Shown here piece after piece: positions 24,911-34,209 of a stretch of 64,000 bases of DNA. The position numbers were made by a program, and so were the translations under genes. The stretch's first letter is position 1. Each line of letters starts with the position of its first letter. The stretch is from contig JAPFFF010000001.1 of assembly GCA_039105265.1 (NCBI GenBank), forward strand, positions 7,254,001 to 7,318,000, read 5' to 3'. This DNA comes from Tritrichomonas musculus. Lineage: Eukaryota; Parabasalia; Tritrichomonadida; Tritrichomonadidae. The notes under the pieces were generated by a model. That model worked only from the letters and a program-made list of their open reading frames with translations, ran no database searches and was not told where the DNA came from.

Positions 24911-27388
24911 GAAAGACAAAAAAATGAATTAGCTAAAATACTTGATTCAAAAGCGAATTACTTTATTGATATATCTGGCTTACTAAAAGATAAAGCTGCG
25001 GGCACTCACAGCCTCCGGGAACAAAGTTCCAGTCAACACAGTTGCCGACAAGCGGAGGAAGAAAAGCCTGCTGCCATTCCACAAATTGAAGAGGAGGAAG
25101 AACCTGACTTGGAAGGCCATTATTTTAGAAACAGAATTAATAAAGACATTGAATCACTTAGTAATTTATTTACACTTGATAGTAATCATATTAATGCTTT
25201 ACACTTATTTTATTGTATTGCTGATGACTCAAAAAGGTATCCGTTATTTAATAAAAAAGATACTACACAGATTCAATTACTTGTTGTATCATTGACTGAA
25301 AACATAGATTCACATAAAAACAATAAGATACCAGATGACATAAATAACCTAATGCAATTTGAGAAACAAAGAAGACAAACCAATATTGAAACAATGAGAA
25401 AGTTAGCTGAATCTAATCAAGAAGGTCAGCAATTATTAGATGCTTACAATAAATCTTCTACAATTGATGCTAACCAACTAGAAAGGTTTGGCTTATTAAA
25501 TGAAGAGTTTACTGCTAAAAACCTTTATGGTTACTATAATAGGTCTATAAATCCTAAAGATGACTCCGATGTTAGAGTTAGGAATATCGCATTACAATTA
25601 CATGATGCAATAAGAGAAACAAACATATTTGAAGAAACAACTGAACCTAAAAACAAAAAGCAACTCAAACAATTAATAAAGTACCTTAATGAAAATGGAG
25701 ATAGAGAAATATTTTTTAATATGAATAGTGATATAGAAGAGCAAAGTGATATAGAAGAGCAAAGTGAATCTGCGCCACAGGCGAGTCTTTCAAAGAAAGC
25801 CGAACATTTGCAAAGCAAAGTTGTTAAAGACAATTATCATGCAATTGACGTAAATCTAGAAGATGATAGTGAATCTTTATCCGACTATAAAACAATGTCG
25901 AAGCGTGTTTTTAGCACACCAACCAAAGAATATCTTAGAAGAAACAAACCAATTGAAGCTGAAGATGACCACAACAACTTTTCAGAACTATTGAACTCAA
26001 ATATTGAAGCAACAAAAGGACCTGAAGTAAATGCTGCCGAATTCTTAAATGAATATATGAAGTCTATCCCAACAGGTAAACGTGCTGGTAAAACATTTGA
26101 AGCATCACAAAAACGTATGAGCGACCTGTACATTTTCGAAAACAAACAAAGTATCGATGTTAGTAAATATCGAGGGGAATTATTTGATATTCTTATTAAC
26201 GGTAATTACCGTGTCAAGTTTTCACCTAAATGTGCTACAAGAGACGGAGCAGAAGCTTATTGCAAGAAAAGATTTGATAAAAATGGATATCCATTATATC
26301 GTTTAGTACCAGCTAGGCATGACACTAAAGACCCTCTCGGTAATCCAATTTGTGATTTAAACGGTGATAGAGTTGAAGATATTGTTATTGTTGATACCCG
26401 TGGTAAGCCTGTTATTATTAATGGATATCGTCTTGTTAAAGCAGACCCTTATAAGAAATTATGGCAAACCGAACGTATTGCTGGTAAAACAAATGATTCA
26501 TTCGAAGTATGGCTTAAGAATCTTATGGGAGCTAAACGAACATGGGAATACACTCCAGAACAATGGAATGAAGGTAAGTTTAAACCTGAAATTGATAAGA
26601 AATTAGAAAAAGTAATAAACTCATATCAATCTGTTGGTTTATCCAAACCCAAAATCAGTACCAAAATTACTGCAAGAGGTTTGTGGAGTTCTATATTTTC
26701 AAAAATATGGCAAACTGTTTTATACAATATATTTACTACTGAAGAATACAAAGATTTGGAACCATTAAAATGTATATTTAGTTATTTCAAAGTATGTACA
26801 GCCATATTTATTGCACGTTATGAATCTAAAGTGATGAAAGACCATGAACGCAATGATTGGAGTGATTGGGTTAAATATAAGAAATTACATCCAAAATCCG
26901 TAAATGCTGAATTGGGTGTTATGATTCAAAAAGAATATAATGAAAGCATTAAAGCGACTATGCCAGTTGATGGAGAAATAAATAGTGATGGTGAAATATC
27001 AGGAGTATTACAAGAAATATTGGAGCAAACAAATGACCTCATCTTTAAGACTGGTCTTGGATTCACAGAAGATAAGAAAGACCAATATGCACAGTTAGCT
27101 CAAGCTATAATTGAAAATAAAGTAAGTACAGCAACAAAGAAGCAATTACAAGACAAATTTGGTGAAAATATTGATGCTTGGATTGATTCACAAGTTGGTG
27201 GAAATTACACCACAATCAAAGGATTATATAAGGCTGCACATAAAGGTGCTGGTGATAAATCATATATTAGGTCACGAACTGTTGAAAAGCCAGCTACAGC
27301 TGAAATTGTTGAGGAACCTTCTATGATGATGACGATGACGAAGATGAAGCATAAAAAAATTACTATTCCTACTTTATATCCTTGCTAA
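24911..27388 (+). CDS. Conserved 680-835-aa family protein (element A), interrupted near its 5' end by element B
   Basis: This is the homologue of 13747-15789 and 50853-53360: core INGNYRVKFSP, DPLGNPICDLNGDRVEDIVIVD, NGYRLVKADPYKKLW and KISTKITARGLWSSIFSKIW. The N-terminal third is acidic and polar. Element B lies at its very beginning, so the gene belongs to A and its first bases are on the other side of B. Two short GC-rich hairpin-bearing stretches (25000-25065 and 25770-25820) are absent from the homologues and keep frame. It is convergent and abutting with the 331-aa gene. Confidence 0.8.
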   Translation, partial: ERQKNELAKILDSKANYFIDISGLLKDKAAGTHSLREQSSSQHSCRQAEEEKPAAIPQIEEEEEPDLEGHYFRNRINKDIESLSNLFTLDSNHINALHLFYCIADDSKRYPLFNKKDTTQIQLLVVSLTENIDSHKNNKIPDDINNLMQFEKQRRQTNIETMRKLAESNQEGQQLLDAYNKSSTIDANQLERFGLLNEEFTAKNLYGYYNRSINPKDDSDVRVRNIALQLHDAIRETNIFEETTEPKNKKQLKQLIKYLNENGDREIFFNMNSDIEEQSDIEEQSESAPQASLSKKAEHLQSKVVKDNYHAIDVNLEDDSESLSDYKTMSKRVFSTPTKEYLRRNKPIEAEDDHNNFSELLNSNIEATKGPEVNAAEFLNEYMKSIPTGKRAGKTFEASQKRMSDLYIFENKQSIDVSKYRGELFDILINGNYRVKFSPKCATRDGAEAYCKKRFDKNGYPLYRLVPARHDTKDPLGNPICDLNGDRVEDIVIVDTRGKPVIINGYRLVKADPYKKLWQTERIAGKTNDSFEVWLKNLMGAKRTWEYTPEQWNEGKFKPEIDKKLEKVINSYQSVGLSKPKISTKITARGLWSSIFSKIWQTVLYNIFTTEEYKDLEPLKCIFSYFKVCTAIFIARYESKVMKDHERNDWSDWVKYKKLHPKSVNAELGVMIQKEYNESIKATMPVDGEINSDGEISGVLQEILEQTNDLIFKTGLGFTEDKKDQYAQLAQAIIENKVSTATKKQLQDKFGENIDAWIDSQVGGNYTTIKGLYKAAHKGAGDKSYIRSRTVEKPATAEIVEEPSMMMTMTKMKHKKITIPTLYPC

Positions 27389-28384
27389 TTATTTTTTTGA
27401 ACCTGGTAATTTGAATGTTGTTGTATGCGCCTTATTTGTTCCTGGATTTACCTGTGACTGCATAGCAGGCCCAAGCTTCGCTTGCGACAAGAAATCATTT
27501 TTAGCTTCTGTTGGACTTGCAACCTTTTGATTCTTAGATGTATTACGAGCTATACTAGATTTTTCAGGTTCTTGGTAAAAATATTTGAATTCAGTTATTG
27601 GTGATGGTAATACCTTCTTTGGGCGTATTTCATCGGGTATATCAAGTTTTTCATTATTATATTCAATATTTACTTTTGGGTCATATCCACTAAATAAGGA
27701 AGGCTCCCTAGGATGTGAATTATTTGTATTTACCTTTAAGATAGGGCTTGTGATATTTGATTTGAATACATTGAATACTGGAAAATGGTATTTCCAATCC
27801 TGAAATTCATATTTGAAACCTTTAATATCAGCATCTTCATTTTTATTTCGCAATCGAACTTTCTGCCATTGGCTCATGAATGTTTCTTTTTCGAAACAGA
27901 GAAAGATAATTATTGGTACTGGCTTAACTGTGCAATCAACGTCTACGCTCGAAGATAGTTGATAACAGAAATTATTTGTTTCTTTTACATCATATCTATA
28001 ATCATAGTCTCCAATCAATAGTATATATGTTTTATTTAGGTCAGGAAATGATTTTTCAACAAATTGGATATCTGTATTACCAAAATTAGAAAAAAGGTCC
28101 ACAGTTATTGTGAATAAACGTAATAGACTAGGATCGTTTGTATTATTTATATTTCTCTCATCTTTGAAATCCACTTTTTTAGGTAAATTCAACGTTACTT
28201 CACTACCATTAATAAGTACAAATAATTCATGGTAATTACTACTTAAATACAATAAGACTCTCCTATTTCTTTCAGAGATATATGAAAACAGTTGATGGTC
28301 CTTATTAATATTGATACAATTTGGATCTTGCAAATTAAGTTCTTGCAGTGCTGTGAATACCGATTTTTGGTTGCTGTTATTCAT
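27389..28384 (-). CDS. Variable-slot protein (element A)
   Basis: The 331-aa protein has a folded N-terminal 230 residues with alternating strands (RRVLLYLSSNYHELFVLINGSEVTLNLPKKV, TYILLIGDYDYRY) and a disordered lysine/proline/serine tail. It is not alignable with the proteins of B or C at the same position. A hairpin-bearing insert (CAAGC-TTC-GCTTG, 27472-27484) lies in its C-terminal coding region. Its function is unknown. Confidence 0.72.
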   Translation of the reverse strand: MNNSNQKSVFTALQELNLQDPNCININKDHQLFSYISERNRRVLLYLSSNYHELFVLINGSEVTLNLPKKVDFKDERNINNTNDPSLLRLFTITVDLFSNFGNTDIQFVEKSFPDLNKTYILLIGDYDYRYDVKETNNFCYQLSSSVDVDCTVKPVPIIIFLCFEKETFMSQWQKVRLRNKNEDADIKGFKYEFQDWKYHFPVFNVFKSNITSPILKVNTNNSHPREPSLFSGYDPKVNIEYNNEKLDIPDEIRPKKVLPSPITEFKYFYQEPEKSSIARNTSKNQKVASPTEAKNDFLSQAKLGPAMQSQVNPGTNKAHTTTFKLPGSKK

Positions 28385-28414
28385 TTTTTATTCAAAAAAA
28401 GCTATAGCTTAACA

Positions 28415-28427
28415 AGAACTCTGTTCT
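28415..28427. repeat. Short hairpin in the spacer between the 331-aa and 130-aa genes
   Basis: The 5-base arms AGAAC and GTTCT enclose a TCT loop, inside longer partial arms that begin and end with AAGCTA-type and TAGCTT sequence (28400-28443). It resembles the hairpins found inside coding regions of A and C. Confidence 0.6.
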
Positions 28428-28441
28428 CGAAAAGTTGTAGC

Positions 28442-28834
28442 TTAATAAATAAGAAGGCAGCTCATGATAAATGCTGATGGTATGATTGAATTGCCATACA
28501 AATCGGTAAACCATATCTTGTAATCTCTCTTATTGCTACTGAAGAATTCGTATTTTCGATATTTGGTTTGACGCTTATTAGCTAACATAATGAATGAATC
28601 ACAATATGCATCTAATTGAACTATATCTGAATGCACCATTAAATCACCAACTAAAAAGTCTTTTACAATTGCTCCAACATATTGAATTACAATATATTTC
28701 TTGTTTCTGCTTGATACAAATTCAAGTGGCAACGTAAATTCTGTTGATTGAGTGTGGAAATAACGTTTTGTTATGGGCTGTTTTACATTGTTTGTTGCAA
28801 CATTCTTGATATTATTCATAAGCATTTTTTTCAT
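28442..28834 (-). CDS. Conserved 110-130-aa protein (element A)
   Basis: This is the homologue of 17382-17714 with the same KRYFHTQ, RNKKYIVIQYVGAIV, DLMVHSDIV and IWFTDLYGN...LSCLLIY blocks. The start is uncertain: methionines at the first, fourth and sixth codons precede a 20-residue extension not present in B. It lies 6 bases downstream of the integrase stop. Confidence 0.8.
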   Translation of the reverse strand: MKKMLMNNIKNVATNNVKQPITKRYFHTQSTEFTLPLEFVSSRNKKYIVIQYVGAIVKDFLVGDLMVHSDIVQLDAYCDSFIMLANKRQTKYRKYEFFSSNKRDYKIWFTDLYGNSIIPSAFIMSCLLIY

Positions 28835-28839
28835 AGAAA

Positions 28840-30195
28840 CTAAATGTTAAAATACTTAATGTAATCTTCATTTAAGTCTCCAAATGAATTACATATGAAT
28901 TTCGTATATATAATAGGTACTTCAATAATAGCTTTTTCAGCATCAGTCATACGTTTCCTACCTTTACTATGCTTTTCTTGTGGTTCATCTTTTTTAACAG
29001 TCTGATATGGTTTTAATAACTTGCAGATTACATTTCCATTACGATACTCTAGAAACTCAGCAATTTCATTAAATACTCTTCTACGCTTCTCATGCTTTTT
29101 TTGCGTTTTGCTTTTATCGAGATGAACTAATATAATATTACCTCTATTATAAGATAACAACCCCTTAAAACGTTGTTTATCATTGATTTCCCGCAATTTC
29201 ATTTGCATTTTCCTGATATATCTCCACTCCAAATCAGTATCGTTTTGCATTTGAGCTGGGGTATAATATATGTACTTCGTTGGTTTTACAAGATTCTTGT
29301 CATAAAAATCTGATGGGTCATAATCAAAATTCTTAAATCGAAGAGAACTATGAGGGGTGTTATTATAGTAATCAACCATTTGTCTCATCAAATTATAATC
29401 ACTTAATCTTCGCTCATCTAACCCAAAAGCATTTCTCAGAGTTCTTATAACAGAATCAACATTTTTGTGAGCTAACGCATATGGAGAATCATTAATAATG
29501 AATCTTATAGGATAGAAATCGGTGATTGAATCTATTGTATTTTCCCAAAACTGGATGTCTTCAAATTGTAAATTGAGTAGCCTTTGGAAACGAGGTTTAT
29601 AATAGTCGCTTTTTTTAAGCAGTTTTTTAAGAGTTTCCAGTTTGTGGTTCACGAGTATTTTACTTAATATTTTATCAAACTCTTTTATCCTTGCTTCTTT
29701 AATTACAGCTTTCAAGTCAAATATCAAAGTAGTTTCTCCTGTTGAAAACCAAATGACAACACTATTATCTTTCATCTCTTTTAATCCAGGTTCTCCATCA
29801 CATTTGATAGTTTTGAATAGAAATTGTGGATATCTTATTATAATTCGTTCAAGGGAAAACCATATATTTCCTTTATCCTTTACAGGTTCAACGATTAGGT
29901 ATCTTGTATTTGTATTGATGAGAACCAAATATATTTTATTTTCTTTTGTCAAATCTCTAGTATAGTATTTGCTAAACATCAAATCTGCTTCCCAACAACC
30001 TGGTTCATTAGAGAAATTTGGTTTTGATAATTCTTTACATGATTTCAACTTGAAGTCAGGAATAAATGGTTCTGTTTTGATATCACTTTTAAAGAAAGGT
30101 TGTATGTAATTATCAATGTATTTATACTTGGATTTGAAAGGATAATTGAGTAAGGAGTTGTATTCTTTATCGTAGATTCTTACTGATTTAGTCAT
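28840..30195 (-). CDS. Retroviral-type (rve) integrase (element A)
   Basis: The 451-aa protein has CWEADLMF, NTNTRYLIVEP, TIKCDGE, HKNVDSVIRTLRNAFG and YYNNTPHSSL as in B and C. It is longer than the other two because of a lysine-rich expansion between the second acidic motif and the last core helix (around 29470-29760). The C-terminal small domain (GLLSYNRGNIILVHLDKSKTQKKHEKRRRVFNE) is present. It looks intact. Confidence 0.92.
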   Translation of the reverse strand: MTKSVRIYDKEYNSLLNYPFKSKYKYIDNYIQPFFKSDIKTEPFIPDFKLKSCKELSKPNFSNEPGCWEADLMFSKYYTRDLTKENKIYLVLINTNTRYLIVEPVKDKGNIWFSLERIIIRYPQFLFKTIKCDGEPGLKEMKDNSVVIWFSTGETTLIFDLKAVIKEARIKEFDKILSKILVNHKLETLKKLLKKSDYYKPRFQRLLNLQFEDIQFWENTIDSITDFYPIRFIINDSPYALAHKNVDSVIRTLRNAFGLDERRLSDYNLMRQMVDYYNNTPHSSLRFKNFDYDPSDFYDKNLVKPTKYIYYTPAQMQNDTDLEWRYIRKMQMKLREINDKQRFKGLLSYNRGNIILVHLDKSKTQKKHEKRRRVFNEIAEFLEYRNGNVICKLLKPYQTVKKDEPQEKHSKGRKRMTDAEKAIIEVPIIYTKFICNSFGDLNEDYIKYFNI

Positions 30196-30239
30196 TTTTT
30201 TCCAAAAAAAGTATTGATATACAAAAAAATATCAATTAC

Positions 30240-30300
30240 AGGTAAATCATCACGTTTTTCATAAGATTTGGCGAGGGTCGGAATTCCGACCGTCGATTTT
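30240..30300. repeat. Direct repeat, downstream copy of a KilA-N gene segment
   Basis: About 50 bases match 30797-30846 inside the KilA-N gene exactly and similarity continues for about 11 more. This copy contains a perfect 16-base palindrome GGTCGGAATTCCGACC whose inner copy is imperfect. It lies just past the KilA-N stop codon. Confidence 0.9.
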
Positions 30301-31057
30301 ATTGGCTCATACTATTAAAGTATTCTTCAATTAATGTATGGAGCTTATTGAGATGCTCTATTTTGATATCAACACAGTTACCACTATTGGAAACCTTATA
30401 ATCATCTGTTCCAAATGATGCTTTTATGATATTCTTAATGTTTAAATTTGGTGTCATACTAATAGGAAGGTCATCTTTGAAGTAAAATCTTTCGTTTTCA
30501 TTATTATAATGGTTAACAACTTTTCTCCAAGTACTCTTATGACGACGACACAAATGAAGCCTAATGAAACCTTCTTTATTAATATCCTCTTTGTAAATCA
30601 AATAACGGTAATCATTCTTGTGATTTTCTGGAACTGCACGTGGTTTGAGTTCATCAATTTGTTGCTGATGTTGTTTGCGTTCACGTTCAAATTGGGAGTC
30701 TAAAAGTTTGGCAATATAGATTGCGTATGTTGGTGATGCCCACATTGCGATGTGATTGACTAGAAGCTTGTGAATATAATAACCTCTTAATCCGTTAGGT
30801 AAATCATCACGTTTTTCATAAGATTTGGCGAGGGTCGGAATTCCGAGGGTTGATTTTTGAGACTCAAATTCTTGTAATAACTCTTTTGTTGATTGATTTT
30901 CAAACCAGTGCTTTGCAAGTTTATTTGATTGGCATGCAGTTATTATGCTTTGAGCTTGGTACATATCATCTTTGATTGAATGTATGATGCGTAAATGTGC
31001 ATTATATTGAATAAATTCGTAGTCATCATTAATTCGTTCTACGTTTATTGAAGCCAT
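30299..31057 (-). CDS. KilA-N domain protein, cargo of element A
   Basis: In this 252-aa protein the first 125 residues carry the KilA-N pattern: NAHLRIIHS, AKHWFENQSTKELL and the hallmark GLRGYYIHKLLVNHIAMWASPTYAIYIAKLL. A charged linker and a C-terminal block (YRYLIYKEDINKEGFIRLHLCRR...) like those that follow KilA-N in large DNA viruses come next. KilA-N domains bind nucleic acid in phages and eukaryotic DNA viruses. It is inserted between integrase and MCP, a place empty in B and C, so it was probably gained by A. It is co-directional with both neighbours. Confidence 0.85.
   Translation of the reverse strand: MASINVERINDDYEFIQYNAHLRIIHSIKDDMYQAQSIITACQSNKLAKHWFENQSTKELLQEFESQKSTLGIPTLAKSYEKRDDLPNGLRGYYIHKLLVNHIAMWASPTYAIYIAKLLDSQFERERKQHQQQIDELKPRAVPENHKNDYRYLIYKEDINKEGFIRLHLCRRHKSTWRKVVNHYNNENERFYFKDDLPISMTPNLNIKNIIKASFGTDDYKVSNSGNCVDIKIEHLNKLHTLIEEYFNSMSQ
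30797..30857. repeat. Direct repeat, copy inside the KilA-N gene
   Basis: This encodes the KilA-N region around LAKSYEKRDDLP and is repeated at 30240-30300. Confidence 0.9.
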
Positions 31058-31107
31058 TTGTTCTGGAGATAAAAAATTATTTTAAAAATAGATTTGCAAA
31101 AAAATGT

Positions 31108-31131
31108 GGTCACAGCAATTTTGCTGCTACC
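31108..31131. repeat. 24-base palindrome between KilA-N and MCP genes (element A)
   Basis: It has the same GGT-N2-CAGCAA / TTGCTG-N2-ACC layout and length as 11208-11231 in element B, with TT instead of AA in the centre and different N bases that do not disturb the arms. Confidence 0.7.
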
Positions 31132-31148
31132 GGTTTTCTCAAATCAAT

Positions 31149-33179
31149 TTACTCATTAACTTGACTGCCAGCTGGCGTTTCATCATCAACATATTCCAAT
31201 CCATTAAGTGAAAGTTTAAAGTATGTATCTCTTGTGAGCCATAATTGAGTTGGGGGTGGATGTACTGTTCCTTCTTCGTTAACATTATAGTAAGTATCAT
31301 TTGGACCTGTATATATTGGTTGACCATTAACCTGAACTTGAATATTTCCAAATCCACCATCCAAACCATCATAGCAATATCCTGCTGAAGCACGTTCTGT
31401 TTGAATATTGAAAACAAAGCTAGAAGCATCACTTAAAGTATTTCTATAACGAACTCCATTTGCATCATTCTTTGGCATTGTCATACTATCTTCAAATTCT
31501 TTTGTGCATTGTAATGTGATTCCATCAAGGTCTCCAGCAGTTAATTGATTTTCAAAGAATCTTGCACCAATTGTGCTAACATTTTCATCTGGGAAGTTCT
31601 TACCACCAATATTGAGATAACAATTTTGATATACTGGATTTTCGAAAACAGTGAGGTCATTATGATGTTTTGGAAACATAATTGACATTGTAGTAACATT
31701 AATTAATGGGATATTCAAAGTAGATTTGATACCATTTGCTGCAGGAGCGATTGGGAATGAATGGTAATCAACTTTTTGGGATGGTATTATAATTCCTTCA
31801 CGAAGAATATTTTCAATACCTCTGCGAGTAGATTCACAGACACCATATCCTTGCATATTTGATTTACATAATGTGATTGTCATTCTGTTTACAGTTAATG
31901 TGGCTTTCTGTGATGAATATGTTTCATTGTGAAGTTGTGATTTAGCATCATGAATTGCTTGAAGAGTCTGTTTAGCAGAAACAATTGGTGTTTTAACAAT
32001 TTGCCAAGCATAATATCTTCCATTTTTGTCAGCATGATTTAATGGTGGTAATGTTACAGCAGGATTATGAACACAAATTTCTTCATCAGTTGCACCTGGT
32101 TGTAATCCAAATTCTTCAAATTCTTCCTTTGTGTAACTGAAATTGAATTCCAAATCTGTAAGAATATCAGTGTAACCAGTACTTCCATCATCATTATCCC
32201 ATTGTTCACCAATTCGATATTGAATCTTATACTTGATAGGTGTTGGGGTTGGTTCAGGAGATGGGTCAGGTGTTGGAGATGGTGATGGGTCTGGTGTTGG
32301 AGATGGGTCTGGAGATGGAGCACCAGGACCTGGAATTATAGCTTCATTACCAATTTGTGTAAATTGATGTTTCAAGTGACCGCGGGCCTTTATTTCTTTC
32401 AATCTTTCTAATTCTGCAGATGAGATACTATCATTATCTTCTAGATAAGCTTTTGTTTCAGCAACAGTATAAGGGTCTATAGCGGCCCAAACTAATCCTG
32501 CGGGTGATACTTGGAAACGAATTGATAAATCACCTATGATACCATTAGGGAATAAATCGAATGCTTGTAATGCAAGTAAATCATCGAATGGTACGTTTAA
32601 ATCAAATTCAACTTGGGATTTACCATTAGATTTGAATGAATTGAGGTTAACATAAGCACCAGCAACAGTCTGTGAATAATTTGAAACGTTTTCCCAAAGT
32701 GAATGTACAAAACGCCTACGTTTCTTCTCAGTCTCTGGTTTAACAGTGGAATACAAAAACCCTTCACGAATACATTCATTTTGCTGATATCCAACGTTTA
32801 CATTATTATGGAGAATCTCCAAACGGTCAAACAATTGATTGGAAGATTTGAGCCCGACAAATAATTTGTAGAAGTTATTTGGGTCATCAATTTGTTGTAA
32901 TTTTGCTAAATCAGTATTGAGTTGTAAATCTAGTTTGATGTGAAAGGTGAGGAATCCTTTATCAACATCAGAAATGAAGTGGTCAGGATGTGTTAAACTG
33001 ATTTGGGAATACTGTCCTTGATGAAATGGTGCGGGTTGGTCATGACAATCAACTGTTCTGAATGAAAATGAGCGTGTACCATCATTAGTGTTAATCATTT
33101 CACGCATCTTATTAAAAGTGTCAAGTACATTCCCAGCTTCGATTTTGTAATTATGTGCTCTTTCGTTGCGATACAACAT
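31149..33179 (-). CDS. Putative double-jelly-roll major capsid protein (element A)
   Basis: The 676-aa protein starts MLYRNERAHN and is very similar to the MCPs of B and C over both ends. The extra length comes from the variable middle, which holds a proline/serine/aspartate-rich repeat (P-x-P-D-P-S units at about 32230-32330) and a longer loop. A flexible Pro-rich loop at this place fits exposure on the particle surface. It is divergent from the 84-aa gene. It looks intact. Confidence 0.87.
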   Translation of the reverse strand: MLYRNERAHNYKIEAGNVLDTFNKMREMINTNDGTRSFSFRTVDCHDQPAPFHQGQYSQISLTHPDHFISDVDKGFLTFHIKLDLQLNTDLAKLQQIDDPNNFYKLFVGLKSSNQLFDRLEILHNNVNVGYQQNECIREGFLYSTVKPETEKKRRRFVHSLWENVSNYSQTVAGAYVNLNSFKSNGKSQVEFDLNVPFDDLLALQAFDLFPNGIIGDLSIRFQVSPAGLVWAAIDPYTVAETKAYLEDNDSISSAELERLKEIKARGHLKHQFTQIGNEAIIPGPGAPSPDPSPTPDPSPSPTPDPSPEPTPTPIKYKIQYRIGEQWDNDDGSTGYTDILTDLEFNFSYTKEEFEEFGLQPGATDEEICVHNPAVTLPPLNHADKNGRYYAWQIVKTPIVSAKQTLQAIHDAKSQLHNETYSSQKATLTVNRMTITLCKSNMQGYGVCESTRRGIENILREGIIIPSQKVDYHSFPIAPAANGIKSTLNIPLINVTTMSIMFPKHHNDLTVFENPVYQNCYLNIGGKNFPDENVSTIGARFFENQLTAGDLDGITLQCTKEFEDSMTMPKNDANGVRYRNTLSDASSFVFNIQTERASAGYCYDGLDGGFGNIQVQVNGQPIYTGPNDTYYNVNEEGTVHPPPTQLWLTRDTYFKLSLNGLEYVDDETPAGSQVNE

Positions 33180-33230
33180 TTATGATACAAAAAAAGTACT
33201 TATTACAGGACTTTTTTCATTATAAAAACA

Positions 33231-33485
33231 ATGGGTATCGGAATCTTCAAGAAAATGAAAAATGCTTTTAAATCAGTTGGCAATACAATTAAGAATGTTG
33301 CAACTAAAGTCGGTAAAGCGCTTCCTAAAGTTGTTGAAATTGGTAAAAGAGTTACCAGTGCGGTAAAGCCTGTTTTAGGTGATATACCTCTTATTGGAGA
33401 CACTATAAGAGCAATTGACACAGGGTTGAATGTTGTCGATAGAGGAATGAGAATTGGTAAGAGCTTGATAAATGAAGTAGAATAA
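33231..33485 (+). CDS. 84-aa amphipathic MGIGIF protein (element A)
   Basis: The N-terminal helix FKKMKNAFKSVGNTIKNVATKV, hinge DIPLIGD and C-terminal RIGKSLINEVE match the homologues of B and C. Only 51 bases separate its start from the divergent MCP start, implying a shared promoter region. Confidence 0.82.
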   Translation: MGIGIFKKMKNAFKSVGNTIKNVATKVGKALPKVVEIGKRVTSAVKPVLGDIPLIGDTIRAIDTGLNVVDRGMRIGKSLINEVE

Positions 33486-33511
33486 AAACAAAAAAATTTT
33501 TTTGAAAATAA

Positions 33512-33958
33512 ATGGAATTGGAAGTAATTAACGAAATAACTGAAGAAACAAAAAACTTCAAATCCATCGAAGAATTTAATTTGTTCTACCAGAAGCACAA
33601 GGACGAGATGAATGGACGCACCACACAGTACCTCAATAGAGTATATAAGATTATTACCCCCGATGGTGTTGAATATAGAATAACAAAAAAGAATTGTTCG
33701 AAAGAAGGAAATAAGAGAGTTGGGGGTGATATATTTCTAAAAAAAGTGTTTAAAAAGGAAGACCTAAAAGAGTTAGAACAAGATGTTATCAGAGCTGATA
33801 TTGAAAGTGTAAAGGATGAGATTAAGCAGATGATATCGCGCATTCATGCGAATGAGCTTCTAGCGAATCGTATTGAGCAATCAGAGAAAAAAATAATAGA
33901 ACTAACATCAACTGTGAATCAGATAGCTAAATATATTAATACTATGAATAATATGTAG
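33512..33958 (+). CDS. Conserved protein with YKIIT domain and coiled-coil tail (element A)
   Basis: The 148-aa protein keeps FKSIEEFNLFYQKHKD, TTQYLNRVYKIITPDG, EYRITKKNC and FLKKV, followed by a charged coiled coil. Its stop is 1 base from the convergent stop of the 77-aa gene. Confidence 0.82.
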   Translation: MELEVINEITEETKNFKSIEEFNLFYQKHKDEMNGRTTQYLNRVYKIITPDGVEYRITKKNCSKEGNKRVGGDIFLKKVFKKEDLKELEQDVIRADIESVKDEIKQMISRIHANELLANRIEQSEKKIIELTSTVNQIAKYINTMNNM

Positions 33959-33959
33959 C

Positions 33960-34193
33960 TTAAATCTTACTATTAATTGGGACCACTGAATGGTTTAAAG
34001 AATATGTATGATAGTTGAGTTTTTTTGTAGTTATTGGAGGCTTTTCATGGTTTATAGTTCCCTTCAAATCTCTCTTCTTGATTATAGGTGCAGAATTGAT
34101 TCTGGTACGCTCTTTTTGCATTTCCAATTGAAGTCTGTCGTAGAAATTCATTCTTTTATCATCTCTTATCGTGCGTCTCTGTTGAAAAGACAT
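33960..34193 (-). CDS. Small conserved protein ending SLNHSVVPINSKI (element A)
   Basis: The 77-aa protein shares F-Y-D-R-L-Q-L, RTRINSAP and the SLNHSVVP ending with the homologues of B and C. It is divergent from the coiled-coil gene with a 16-base gap. Confidence 0.82.
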   Translation of the reverse strand: MSFQQRRTIRDDKRMNFYDRLQLEMQKERTRINSAPIIKKRDLKGTINHEKPPITTKKLNYHTYSLNHSVVPINSKI

Positions 34194-34209
34194 TTTTGTA
34201 TTGAAATAA

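Noticed and set aside
30241-30300. A terminus of another element next to the KilA-N gene
   Set aside because: The repeat is a direct, not inverted, copy of gene-internal sequence and lacks AGTAGTG.
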